A stretch of 64,000 nt of DNA from Hypericum androsaemum (lineage: Eukaryota > Streptophyta > Magnoliopsida > Malpighiales > Hypericaceae): NCBI GenBank assembly GCA_963995505.1, contig OZ023186.1:6386001-6450000 (forward strand), written 5' to 3'. The notes below the pieces were generated by a model that saw only the letters and a program-made list of their open reading frames with translations, searched no databases and was not told the origin of the DNA. The position numbers and the translations under genes are program-made. Positions 31,504 through 42,600 of the stretch are shown one piece after another (position 1 is the stretch's first letter; each line of letters begins with the position of its first letter).

Positions 31504-32435
31504 GGGATAAGTTTATTTTAGTACCTTGTAGTTTTACCATTTTCTCCTGGAGTACTATGTGGTTCTAAATTGGTATTTTAGTACCTTGTGGTTGACCACC
31601 AATTTTTCGGGCAGGTCCAGGGCAACAGCCCTTCCAAACCCGCCTGAAGCGACGTCATTTTGAGACAACGTGGAAGACACGTGGCGAAAATTTTTTTTAA
31701 GTTAAAGCTGACGTGGACCATGATAAATTACTTATTCAATCTCTATTTTATTTATATTATTTCAAAATTTCTTTTAAATATACCAAAAATCTTTTAATCA
31801 TCTTCTTTCCCAATCAGAGATAGCTGAAGCTCACGATGACTGAAGCTCACGACGACGACGATGGAGCACCAATCAGCAGCAGCACCACTAGAACGCCCAA
31901 CAACGGTGGAGCACCCAACAACGGCCGCGCTCGAAGTTGTTGCAGATCTGGTTCGGTGCTGGTGCTTAGGGCGGGCAGATCTACGTGGTGACGGACTCCT
32001 CCGACCGGGACGGCGACGAGGGCGAGGAGATGACTATAGGAGGAGTACAAGGAGCTCGTGAAGAAGCAGCGCCAGGAGGCCCAGGGTTTCATCATCGACG
32101 ATGATGGCCTAGGGTTCATCATCGAGTACGAGGAGTTTGAAAAAATTCAATTTTTTTTGGGAAAGTTATAACTTTATAAAAAAAGGGAGGTTGTTTTGAA
32201 AAGTTCTAAAAAAATTATGACCATTTTGGAAATTTTTACGTTGCCACCTCATCGCCATGTGTTTTCCATATCATCTCAAAATGACGTCATTTCAGGCGGG
32301 TTTGGACGGGCATCTGCCATGGACCTGCCCGAAAAATTGGTGGTCAACCACAAGGTACTAAAATACCAATTTGAAATCACATGGTACTCTGCGCGAAAAG
32401 AGTAAAACTATATAGTACTAAAATAAACTTATCCC
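31504..32435. mobile_element. Second Pack-MULE, nested
   Basis: The ends are GGGATAAGTTTATTTTAGTAC and its inverted copy at 32415-32435; inverted repeats extend about 190 bases (31504-31691 and about 32250-32435), including GTGGTTGACCACCAATTTTTCGGGCAGGTCC and ACGTCATTTTGAGA words in both arms. Flanks are CAAAAAATA and AAAAATATA, an imperfect A-rich 8-9 bp duplication at best. The interior has no transposase but carries a GC-rich gene-like insert (31960-32140). It lies inside or beside the MULE arm at 31317. Confidence 0.75.
31969..32138 (+). pseudogene. Captured exon fragment resembling DNA polymerase alpha N-terminus
   Basis: One frame reads GGQIYVVTDSSDRDGDEGEE, then after a one-base frame change EEYKELVKKQRQEAQGFIIDDDGLGF. 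Plant DNA polymerase alpha catalytic subunits have near their N-terminus a segment of the form EEYxxLVxKRRxExxGFIxDDDGLGY. The match is by pattern memory only. It is frameshifted, without domain context, and inside a MULE, so it is a gene relic. Confidence 0.4.
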
Positions 32436-32514
32436 AAAAATATATATCTTCTTCAACTTCTAGATCTCAGAACACCAAAAATCAAACCTATAAATCAACA
32501 AAAAAAATTAACCA

Positions 32515-33254
32515 TGTTATGAATTCAGCAATTAGAGAACAAAATACGCAAAGAACACGGACACAAAAGATAACGTGGTTCGGCCTAATGCCTACATCCA
32601 CGGAGAGAAAGGAGAACTTTTATTGACGAGTTTTTGAGCCACAAAGCCATACAAAAAACCTAGGGTAACATGTCTTTATATAGATACAAACCCTTGGTGT
32701 ACAAGTAACCTATCTAGGTCAGATTAGGAGTCCAAAACCTAGTCAGAATAGGAATAGGAATAGGAAATAAATCTTTCCTATTTCTCGCCATCCCAACAAT
32801 CTCCACCTTGGCGAGAAATCATCTCGCAGAAGAACCATGAAGCTTCACCTGAACTTCAACAAACTCCACCTTGACAAAACATCGCCCCGTGAAGAACCAT
32901 GAGATCTTGCAAAACCAATCCGACTCTACCGACTCCATCTCGGACCATAGATAACTGCATCAATAAGACCATCTCAACTTTCTCTTCACCTTTTGTTCAA
33001 TCACTTGGAGCCAGCCCTCAAACTCGAGCTTCTGAACTTGCTTGGCTTATTTCCTCCAATCTTTATTGAACTCCAACTAGCAAGTCTACCTGCTGAAGCA
33101 ACCTTGCGACTAATAGACACGCCCTCGTGGCTCGGAAAGTCATTAATAAAAGTTCTCCTTTCTCTTCGTAGACGTAAGCATTAGGCCAAACCACGTTATC
33201 TCTTGTGTCCGTGTTCTTTGCGCATTTTGTTCTCTAGTTGCTAAATTCCTAATA
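32515..33254. mobile_element. LTR-retrotransposon relic with inverted second LTR
   Basis: 32515-32798 looks like a 284-bp LTR read on the minus strand: it starts TGTTGGGATGG, preceded by a purine tract (AAGGTGGAGAT, plus-strand 32799-32809), and ends GAATTCATAACA. About 130 bases of the same LTR recur inverted at about 33125-33254. The whole unit is flanked by AACCA at 32510-32514 and 33255-33259, the 5-bp duplication length of LTR elements. The inside has no pol motif. The LTRs being inverted rather than direct is unusual. Confidence 0.55.
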
Positions 33255-33455
33255 AACCAAATCAACTGAAATGTCAAATATAACCACATCCCTCTTCGAA
33301 GTCTACCTCTCTCTCCCGCTTAACCATATCCGTCGCCGACCCTTGGCCCTTCTCTTGAACCCCACCACTTCCATCGTCTTTAGTTTAAAACCCCTCACTC
33401 CCTCCTCCTTCATCCCCCAAACCCCATCTCAGAAAAAAATCTGGAACTAAGAGCC

Positions 33456-33563
33456 ATGAGGAAGATGCGTGGCTTCAAGATCGGGAAGAAGCTCCGCCGG
33501 GATTCGAATAGCTGCCCAAGCCTCTATGTGATTGGTCAACAAAATCACAAGGTATTATTTTAA
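33456..33563 (+). pseudogene. Short SAUR-like N-terminal fragment
   Basis: A 35-codon frame starts MRKMRGFKIGKKLRRD after a pyrimidine-rich leader and stops in AT-rich DNA. The first 14 residues resemble the start of SAUR36-type auxin-responsive proteins (MRKxRGFKxGxxL); the SAUR domain itself is absent. The resemblance is short, so this could be chance or a truncated relic. Confidence 0.2.
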
Positions 33564-34584
33564 GATTTTTGAACCACATAATCATATCTCAAAATTGACT
33601 GAATCACATGTAGAAAAGTGAGCTCTTCCGTTATTAAATATGATTGTGTAATAGTTAGGATATTATTCTAGAATGGGGAGAGCAATGAGGGATTTTTAAG
33701 ATGGATTGGGGGTTATTACAATTTGTTATCAGATACCGTTGTTTCTTTTTATTGAATATGATCGTGTGATTGAGAGTAGTTGTTCTATTTTAGTTAAGAA
33801 ATTTTAAGTTCAATTTTTTATGCTAGTAATATTAAATATTTGTCTAAAAAATTTGACATGTTTCAAAAAATTTATCGAACTCGAATTCATCATTACCATT
33901 TATCCTAAAAGCATATATTGTCCAAATACAATGGTCACTTTCGAACTTTTTCGTGCTAACGCGTGATTTTGTGTGTCCAATATTCGCAACTAAAATCCCC
34001 TTCAAAACAAAATTTCGCAACTAAAATAAGTTAATAACGACAAACTTTTGACTTTTGTCCATCCTTTGATGAATTATGTAACCCGCGATCTAACTTACTC
34101 TAATATATTATATTCAAACTCTTATATATAAATTTTTTTTTACGTCTATAAACAAAATCATTATATTCGAAACTAATAATGTGTGATTTCAGCATGGATT
34201 GTAACAATTGCCGCCTTTAGATCTTGTTCCTTATTATGTTGTGTTTCATTGTATTCGATATCTTTAGAGAAATGTGATGATACTTCGTCCTTACTCGTTA
34301 CCATTCACGTAGTTCTATTAATGGACTCATTAGGTCTCATATCTATGTAATAATTATAGTTGCAATCCTTGATATTTTCAAATTTATTTTATCGTTCTCT
34401 TAATTTATTTTAATATTGGTCTCAAGTCCCTGATTAACGTCATCAGTTAATTTATTATTATTTTATTATTAAAATTACTATTATACACATCACCGGCTTC
34501 AACCAAATCTGACCCACCGCCCCTCGCACATTGCAAAGTCAAGGAGGTCAACCAGGAGACAGGGCCCACTATGATGTCGAGGGA
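33564..34584. other. AT-rich intergenic DNA
   Basis: No gene seen. A weak MULE-like stretch (AGTCCCTGATTAACGTCATCAG) lies near 34425. A stretch at 33675-33750 resembles the UBP8 leader at 31235-31315. Confidence 0.4.
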
Positions 34585-35115
34585 ATCCTTTTGCCCTGAA
34601 TCAGACAATACTTGCATTGATACCAAAAACCAAGAAACCTATTTTGTGCATCGAGTATCGGCCTATAAGTCTATGTAATGTTGCCATGAAAATCATTACG
34701 AAGGTATTACTAATCGTGTTAAGTTGCATTTGTCTGATATTATTCATGCTAATCAGAGTATTTTTGTGTCCAGTAGCCTGATTACAGATAATGTTTCGAG
34801 GCCTATCACTATCTTAAGAAAAGACCTCGGGACTTAAAGGACTTTGTGCTTCAAAATTGGATATGATAAAAATATATGATAGGATAGAATGACCCTTCTT
34901 ATCTAGCATGACTTCTGATATTAGTTTTGACTTCCATGGAGTGGGATCAAGTTGTGTTCGACTCGGATTGCCAACTGGTAGTGTTGGCTCTAGAAAGACC
35001 ACAGCCGATCACAATGACTTGGTGCATGTGATTTAATGATTGTCGCACTGACTGTGCTAGGTTTCGCAACGTCCATTTCGCTTTCATTAATTAGGAAGAC
35101 AGTTCGGTGGCCCCT
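34585..35115 (+). mobile_element. LINE fragment: RT piece joined to RNase H piece
   Basis: 34600-34915 encodes, with frameshifts, reverse transcriptase segments: EYRPISLCNVAMKIITK, LHLSDIIHANQS, SSLITDNV, and a KLDM-KAYDRIEWPF-like block. From about 34935 a different domain follows: VVFDSDCQLVVLAL and later FRNVHFAFIN, typical of the RNase H domain at the C-terminus of plant L1 ORF2. The RT catalytic core, thumb and zinc domain that should separate them are missing, so an internal deletion of over 1 kb is inferred. Confidence 0.7.
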
Positions 35116-35627
35116 GGATTGGGTACAGGGAGAGATAGGGGTCCCCGTACCAAACATAATTTAATCTGGGCCATAGATCTTGATGATTAGGTGCGCGTCA
35201 GAGATCTGACGGTTGTAATTATCTAGGAATATTTTTGTCTTTTGGCTCCCTTTCTTCTCCTTTTTTTTTCTTTTCTTTCTCTTTCCTAGCTCACTCCCTT
35301 TTTTCTTTTCTCTTTCCTCTCTTCTCCCTTCCCTAGAGCATTTTCCTTCATCCCTTTCACTATATATTTTTCTCAACTCTAAATATACGCCGACAAGGAG
35401 CAATGCTGACGAGGAGCGACGCCGGCGAGGAAATAGTTTTCTTCTCTCTCATCTTTCCTTCCTTTTTACTTCCCTTCTTCTCCCTCACACTATCTCTCTC
35501 TCTCACTCTCTCTTTCCTCTTTGAAATAGTTTTTCAAATATGTAAAGTAGGATTTAGTGGATATTTAAATCGTTTGTTCTTTTTTTTATTTTTGTTCGTG
35601 ATGTATGTCCAAAGTGGCATGCTCGGT
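35116..35627. other. CT-rich spacer
   Basis: Long pyrimidine-rich runs (35225-35345, 35430-35525) without a plausible gene; the open frame at 35403-35681 is low-complexity. Confidence 0.5.
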
Positions 35628-35968
35628 TACATTCGAATGGCAGGTTTTGTTACGATAAAATGGCAAGTCCTGTTACGATAAAATGACATGTCCAGTTATG
35701 ACTAAATGGTAGGTCCATTTATAATAAAATGGCATGTCCAGTTATGACCAAATGGCAGATCCAATTACGATAAAATGACATGCCCAGTTTACGTTAAAAT
35801 GAGATGCCCAGTTTACGTTAAAATGACATGCCCGATTATAATAAAATGACAGGTCAAGTTATGACCAAATAATATACCCGATTGTGAATATATAGTAGGC
35901 CGAATACTATAAAATGGCAGGTCCATTTAGGATAAAATGGCGGGTCCGTTTAGGATAAAATGACATGT
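35628..35968 (+). repeat. 23-bp tandem array
   Basis: About 14 degenerate units with consensus GATAAAATGRCATGTCCAGTTAY and a period of about 23 bases. The array resumes at 37420 (ACAATAAAATGACATGTCC) on the other side of the solo LTR. Confidence 0.85.
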
Positions 35969-35973
35969 CCACT

Positions 35974-37414
35974 TGATGAATTTGGAAATACTATCATCTA
36001 TGTATATTTTAGTATTATTTTTCTATTATTTCTAGTGTTTTTGTTTGATATGTTTTGAAGTAGTGTCATTTAGCGTACTTTATTTGTTTTAGTGTAGTTC
36101 TTATGATTTTGATTGCATTTTATTCGTATTTATTACTAAGAGGCTTTGCAAAGATGTGAGGAGGATATTGGTGCACCATGGAGCGTGTTAAAGGCAATTG
36201 GATCAACCGGGAAGAATGGCGCAAGATCGGGACCTCGATGACATTGGACGAGATAGACCTCGAGCAACTTAAATAAAGATAACTTTTGCATACAAAGTCT
36301 GATGGAGACGAGTGAGGCGGTTCTGGAAAAAGACATCCGTAGCTACAACTTTTTCTCTAATGATCTTCTTCAAATTCGGATTCTATGAGGGTAAAAAATA
36401 CATCCAAAATCCAGCTTCAAATCTGTGAACTTGCCTAGCCGAAATGGGCCGGAATTCATGAACTATTTTGAGCCCATTTCGGGCTTGTCCATGAATTTAC
36501 ATGGCTGGAAATTTTGTATAAATATCCTTCCTTGGATTAAATTTTGACACACTTTAGATATTTTCTCAACAATCACTCACCAACTCTACTAACCTTCTCA
36601 TTTTGGAAGAAAACTTGGCTCACCATTGTTGGAGCTTGTAGAGAACTTGGAGGAGAACTTTTGGAAGCTTGAAGATCATCTTGAGTTTTCTCTAACCCTC
36701 TCTTTTATGTTCATGCTTTCCTTGCTTTGTTTAATTGATGTATTTAGTTGTGTAATTAATATGTGTGAGTAGTTAATTAGTGAGTTTGGTGCCTTGATGA
36801 CATCTACTTAGCCTATGGTTTAGTGGGGTTAAAATGCTAAGGATTGTAAACTAGTTAATGAGTTTAATGCTTAATCTTGATTGATCACTTTGATTATAAA
36901 TTTGATTAATACTAATCGTCAGGAGGGGTTAGGACTAATAGACTATTTAACTAGTTAATTAGTTATCTATTGATGAGGGATCTCATTAGGTGGTTACTTG
37001 TCCAAAGGATGATGGTTATAATTGGTAATTAGTTAGATTAGGTGGCTATTTAGTCACAGAAGTATAATTAGTTCAACTAAACCTAATTAATAATCAATTT
37101 AAACTAATTAATGACAGAAGCATTGATTAGTTACTTTAGAAATACCCGGACCATAACACGAACTTAATAAACCTCATAAGCCATTTGGTTATTTAGGTGT
37201 TATTGGTACCAAGCCCACTCTTTCCTTTATTGTTAAAACAATCATCTTGTTTAGTCGTAGTAGTAACTAACTTGTGTTTGGAATTGACAAATCTGTAACT
37301 TGTAGTCCTAAACTAGTGGTCAAGTCGTATTTGTATCATAGAATTTAGTCCTTATGGGACGACAATCCCTTACTTACTCTTTATTGCAAAGAGGGGTGAA
37401 AATCCTTCCTTTCA
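35974..37414 (+). mobile_element. Solo LTR inserted in the 23-bp array
   Basis: A 1441-bp unit begins TGATGAATTTGG, ends CCTTTCA, and is flanked by the 5-bp duplication CCACT at 35969-35973 and 37415-37419. It has no coding domain, but carries a TATAAATA box at 36517-36524 and, near its end, CTTATGGGACGACAATCCC, a word common near the 3' end of plant Ty3/gypsy LTRs. TG...CA ends, 5-bp duplication and lack of internal region indicate a solo LTR left by recombination between two LTRs. The gypsy class is inferred. Confidence 0.8.
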
Positions 37415-37419
37415 CCACT

Positions 37420-37545
37420 TACAATAAAATGACATGTCCAATTAATATTTAATAATATTTGTACTACCAAATTAATTATTTAATGTCTTGACATGTGCAT
37501 TAAATGTCTTGACACGTGCATTAAATGACATGACACATGAAATTT
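37420..37545 (+). repeat. Remainder of 23-bp array plus 21-bp repeat
   Basis: 37420-37445 continues the 23-bp array. At about 37479-37543 a distinct unit, TTAAATGTCTTGACAYGTGCA, occurs three times with a 21-bp period. Confidence 0.7.
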
Positions 37546-39540
37546 TTTTTTCCAAGGCACACACATTAAATGCCTGAGAATTTTCTTTTTATGATTCTAA
37601 TACACATTTTGATTCTTTTGTCCCTCTTCCATACCATACAGAAAAATCTATTCCGTGCAAAATTCGGACCCAATTCGATGGCCCATTCTTTGTCCAAGTT
37701 ACCTGTGCCGTTTCTTTTCTACTCGGCCCGTGGGATTTAATGTTCTTTTATCAGCAGACGTTACTTAAGAGTTAAGATACAAATTATTTATTGGCTAAGA
37801 AATTAATAAAGTTGATGATTTTACCCGCGAAAAAAAAGAAAATAATGAAAAGAAAACTGCTGAAATGTCAACTACGCGTCTCTGCCCACGACAAATCCAG
37901 CTGACTTGGTTGGGATTTGAGTCTTAGCCCGTCAACGTTCAAGTGGTCCCAATTCAGCATCTTAGTATAGATGTGTTTTTTATGCTACCCCTTCATCGTT
38001 AATTTTTTTTTAATTTTCAACGTTCTAGATTCAAAAATACTGTTAAATTTTATTTAAAAATCGACTACCGCCCTTAACTTGGGGTGGGATACACAATCTG
38101 ATATATTGTTTCAAACAAAAAGTTTTATGTTTAATTGTAAACCACTGCAGTACCAACGTTTTGCACAGATAATATCAACATATAGTACATGTAGCATAAA
38201 TCTTATTTAAAAAATATTTGTTTAAAAGACTCAATTTTTTAGAGTTAAAAATTAAATGATCAATAGAAACGAATATTGGCAGGGATTTTTTGAGAAATTT
38301 GATAAATATCGACATTTAATAGATTTTGATAAATACTGTTATTTACTTAAATATTTAATTGTAAGTGTACCAAATTATATATGTATATAAACCAAAAAGA
38401 AAAAAAAACCTACATCTCATTTCTTAGAAACGCACAACCCTTGACCACACAAGCACCAATACTTAACTTTGAATTATCTATAAGGTGTAACGAGTATTGG
38501 AGGCTTTGCTTACTCTTAGTTTATGTCATATAATATTTTTGCCATAATAAATTTCTAATAATTGTTATCAGACCTAAATTTGTAATGATATGATGTATCA
38601 ACAAATTTATACTTCTCGAACTCCAATTATGTTCATTGGAACTATGTTTGTATCGATGGATTAATGAGTAAATATCGAAATTACCTAAATTTAATTTGGT
38701 ATTCGGCAGATTTATTGAATACTATTCGAGATCGAGATCAATAGAACCATTTTTAGACTTTCAGTAATCGATAAATTTGGAATTTGGAGTTGGTACCAAA
38801 TGCACACACATAGTCAGACAAATACCAAGTAATAACCAAATCCTGATTATGTTAACAACATTGCGCCACTAATCCAGATTAAAAAAATTGTCAAAATTTA
38901 AACAATAAACATTTAACATAGAGTCCGCCAAAACCAGGTTGTACTTGGATTTGCGTCCGTGAAAGTGGTCCCCACTTTATGCATGGAGAAAAAAAGGGCA
39001 AAGTTGTACTTTCAGTCGATTCGATCCTTCTGGAGCCCGCCAACTCCAGCATCCACCGATCCTTCCTTCCGTTAACGAAATTTCGCATCTGGTAGGCGAC
39101 CAAGCTTCTCCTTTTTTCTTGGTGAGAGTGAGACCAAGCTTCTCATTGGGCCGTTGAAAAAATAACTTATAAAATAAAGTCACACAATATTACTTTTTTT
39201 TTGAAAGAGATGAGTAAATCTTTATATTTTAATAAATATGAGAAACAATTATATCGTAAATAACGTTCTATTTTTTATTCGACATCATAAACTAAAGTTT
39301 TAAGTAGTTTATCATTGTGTATTTATCTCAAAATTTTCTCTTTTAAGATTACGATCGACGACCCAATCTCAAAAGAACCTTCTCGCAGTAAAATCCAATA
39401 AAAAAAGTCACAGTAAAAAAGAACACCTAAAACAATATTACTTAGTCTCTGCATATTAGAATTTACGTTCTTCAAAAAAAGATTAAAATTTACGAAATTT
39501 TATTCTCCTCCCCACTCCCTCCACCTTTCTTTTTTCTTCT
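37546..39540. other. AT-rich intergenic DNA
   Basis: No coding signal or well-defined element found. Confidence 0.5.
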
Positions 39541-39553
39541 AATAAAACAAAGT

Positions 39554-39569
39554 TATATATATATATATA
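39554..39569 (+). promoter_or_regulatory. Possible TATA box of the OEP61-like gene
   Basis: (TA)8 followed by AAAG, about 110 bases before the ATG at 39679. Position fits a core promoter; otherwise unproven. Confidence 0.35.
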
Positions 39570-39678
39570 AAGACAATTAATTACCTCTCCACCAATTTTC
39601 CAACGGCCATCTAATAAACAGAACTTCCCCCAACCTCCTCTTCTTACACTTGTCCAGAATTTTAACGGAATTGGAAGG

Positions 39679-42600
39679 ATGTTTAACGGAATGATGGATC
39701 CGGAGTTGATCAGGCTCGCCCAAGAACAGATGAGTCGCATGTCGCCCGCCGAATTGGCCAGGATCCAACAGCAGGTTCGCCCTTTCCCATCTGGGTTTTT
39801 CTGGGTTTTTCGTGTTTCCTATTGGGTATTGTCGCGATTTGGGTTAAGGGTTTGTTAATGGATTTGGATTTGGATTTGGATTTGGGGTTGCAGATGATGT
39901 CGAACCCGGATTTGATGAGGATGGCGACGGATAGCATGAAGGACATGAAGGCTGAGGACTTGAAGAGTGCTGCCGAGCAGTTGAAGTACACGCGGCCCGA
40001 GGAGATGGCTGAGATCGGTGAGAAGATGGCGAGTGCGTCGCCCGCGGAGATCGCTGCTATGCGGTCTCGTTTCGAGTCGCAGGTGGAGTACGAGATGAAT
40101 GCCGCTGAGATGTTGAAGAAACAGGTGATTTTGTGGCACTTTTCTGTTCTAAATTACTGAAGTTGGCACATTTTTCCTGTTTTTCGTTAATGCGTTGGGA
40201 TTCGTTATATGGCAGGGTAATGAGCTTCATAGCAAGGGAAGATACGAGGAGGCATCGGAGAAGTATCTATTGGTAAGAGTTTCTTTACTTTCGACTTCCA
40301 TTAATATCCTTTGTTCTTGATTTTTCTCGCGGGGAGCTGGCTTCCCTTTTAAATGGTAGGGAAAAGTAGCTTCTGATCATTGAATAGAAGTCATTCAACT
40401 TTGTAGTCACGGGTAAATATGAAGATGAACATGAACTGTGAATAACGAGCATATTAAGGATAGGGGTCTCACTCTTGTCTCGAGGTTCCAGCCTAAAGGT
40501 AGTGGCTGGAATGCTGGGACAAGGGCGACAGGCTTGAACAATGATAATTTCATGGAAGTTCCAAATCTTGGATCCTGCACTCTTGTTAAAGGTAAATGGG
40601 GAGGAGTTGTGTGACCATGTGTCTTTCGGGTAGGCGTTAGAGAGGATGAGTTGTTGGGAGCAGTAGAGGATTTGTTGGCAATATTTTTTTTTTCTACTTC
40701 TTTTGCCATTATTGTAAAAAAAAATTGGTGGGAAGTCATTACTGTAATTGGTTCTTCTCAGAGTTGCGCTTTCAGGGTTCTGAGATATTCATATCACTAC
40801 CTGGTGTCTCCTTTCCTGTTTTTCTTCATTATGGTAGCTCTAAATGAGATTTTCTAGAGCAGTTGATGTGGTTCAATTAGAATGGTGGAGGTAGAGGGGC
40901 ACTAGGAATGGAGTCTGTATCGTGGTTTGTGAAGGACAATATTTAGGGTTGAACGTGGTCAACATCTTGCACTTGAGGTCTATATTTATAGGTTTGTGGA
41001 GGTGTCTAGGTTGGCAGTTAATCTCTACTAGAGAGAGCTTATCCCTGTGGTAAATGGTGTTAATTCAGGCTAGGCTAGGATCATCGGCTGTAATTGAGGG
41101 GACTGTCTAATAAGATATATGAATCTTCCTTGGCTTAAGTGAATGAGCATTTCAACCCGTCTCTTTCCCTCAAGGACAACATTTGTTTGGATGAACCACC
41201 ATGGCGCTTTACTTAATGGCACCTTTATAATTTTTCAAAGGAAAATAATTTATTGTTCAGATGTGTAATTGCAACCTTTCACTGTCTGTTCTGTATTTGT
41301 TCAACTCTTCCTATTAAGAAAACTTCTTTTCACTCTGATTCAATTTTTTGGTTGGGTGTTATTGAAGGCAAGCAAAAACTTAAAGGGAATTCCATCCTCC
41401 AAAAGCCGGCCGCTTGCCTTGGCATGCTCTCTGAACCTCATGTCTTGTTACCTCAAAACTAAGCAGTATGATGAGTGTATAACGGAAGGCTCGGAGGTAA
41501 ACATTCATTTTGTCTCTAATTTCCACCTCTAGCCGTAATTGGTCCGATTTTGTAAATTTCATTATATAGAAAGTGGATCTGATTTGGGAAGGTTAATGAG
41601 AATACATTAGCTTGAATTCCCTTCTGGCTATTTTTTTTGAGAAATGAGTTAGAATTGCTTAATTTTATTGTACCGGAACATATTTTATTTTGTTTCCTTA
41701 CCCTTTTGGACTACCTCTGTTGCTCTAGGTTTTGGAATATGATGCAAAGAATGTCAAAGCTCTGTATCGGAGAGGTCAGGCCTACAAAGAACTGGGCAGA
41801 TTCAGAGTAAGTTAAAGTCTATACATGTTTGAATTTTTAGTGGTTACTGGTTGTTTAGATTATCTGCTGATCTTTACATTTTTACGACTTCTGTATCTGT
41901 TAGGATGCTATCTCTGACTTGAGGAAAGCACTTGAAGCTTCTCCGGATGATGAGACCATCGCACTGGTGTTGAGGTAATCTTCCACTTAGTGGAGTAAAG
42001 TGCAGAATGACTTGCAAATCACACCTGGGATTTGCTGTACTTCACGTGCTTTGCCCATTATGACTTCCTTCCATTATTTTTATACCTTTAAGTGTCAAAT
42101 TGGAACTTTGCTTGACTTGTTAAGAGTGCTTGTTTCCTTCATCATGCTGATATACATTTTTTTTGAAAGGCATCATGCTGATATATATTGGAAACCAGGA
42201 AATTGACTAGGTTCTGTTGCTAATCGAGTTGAATTGATACTTAAAACAGGGAAGCCGAGGAAAGATTGCCTCATGAAGATAGTGATAATAGGCCAAGAGG
42301 TACATTTTATCTGCTTCATTTTCTGATTACACAGTTGCTCCCTTGGGTAACTTTGATATCATGTGTTTGGTTTGCTTATTTGAATCCACTGCTGTATTGC
42401 AGGATTAGTCATTGAAGAAATTACTGAATCAGATGGGGATATGACTTCTGAAGTTCCTAACATAGGATCAATGGAGCATTCAGTAGAACAAACTACCCGT
42501 TCATCTTCTGACAAGAGTCTGCCTAGCAGAGAGAGGAGAACCCATTCTGAGCTTCCGGAGGCCTTAAGTGACGACCCAGAAGCTGTAAGGTTGGTGCTAA

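Noticed and set aside
31847..32122. 91-codon minus-strand frame
   Set aside because: Antisense of the captured GC-rich fragment in the Pack-MULE; the plus reading is the one that resembles a known protein.
35403..35681. 92-codon plus-strand frame, Leu/Phe/Ser-rich
   Set aside because: Product of a pyrimidine tract running into the 23-bp array; no domain or conserved pattern.
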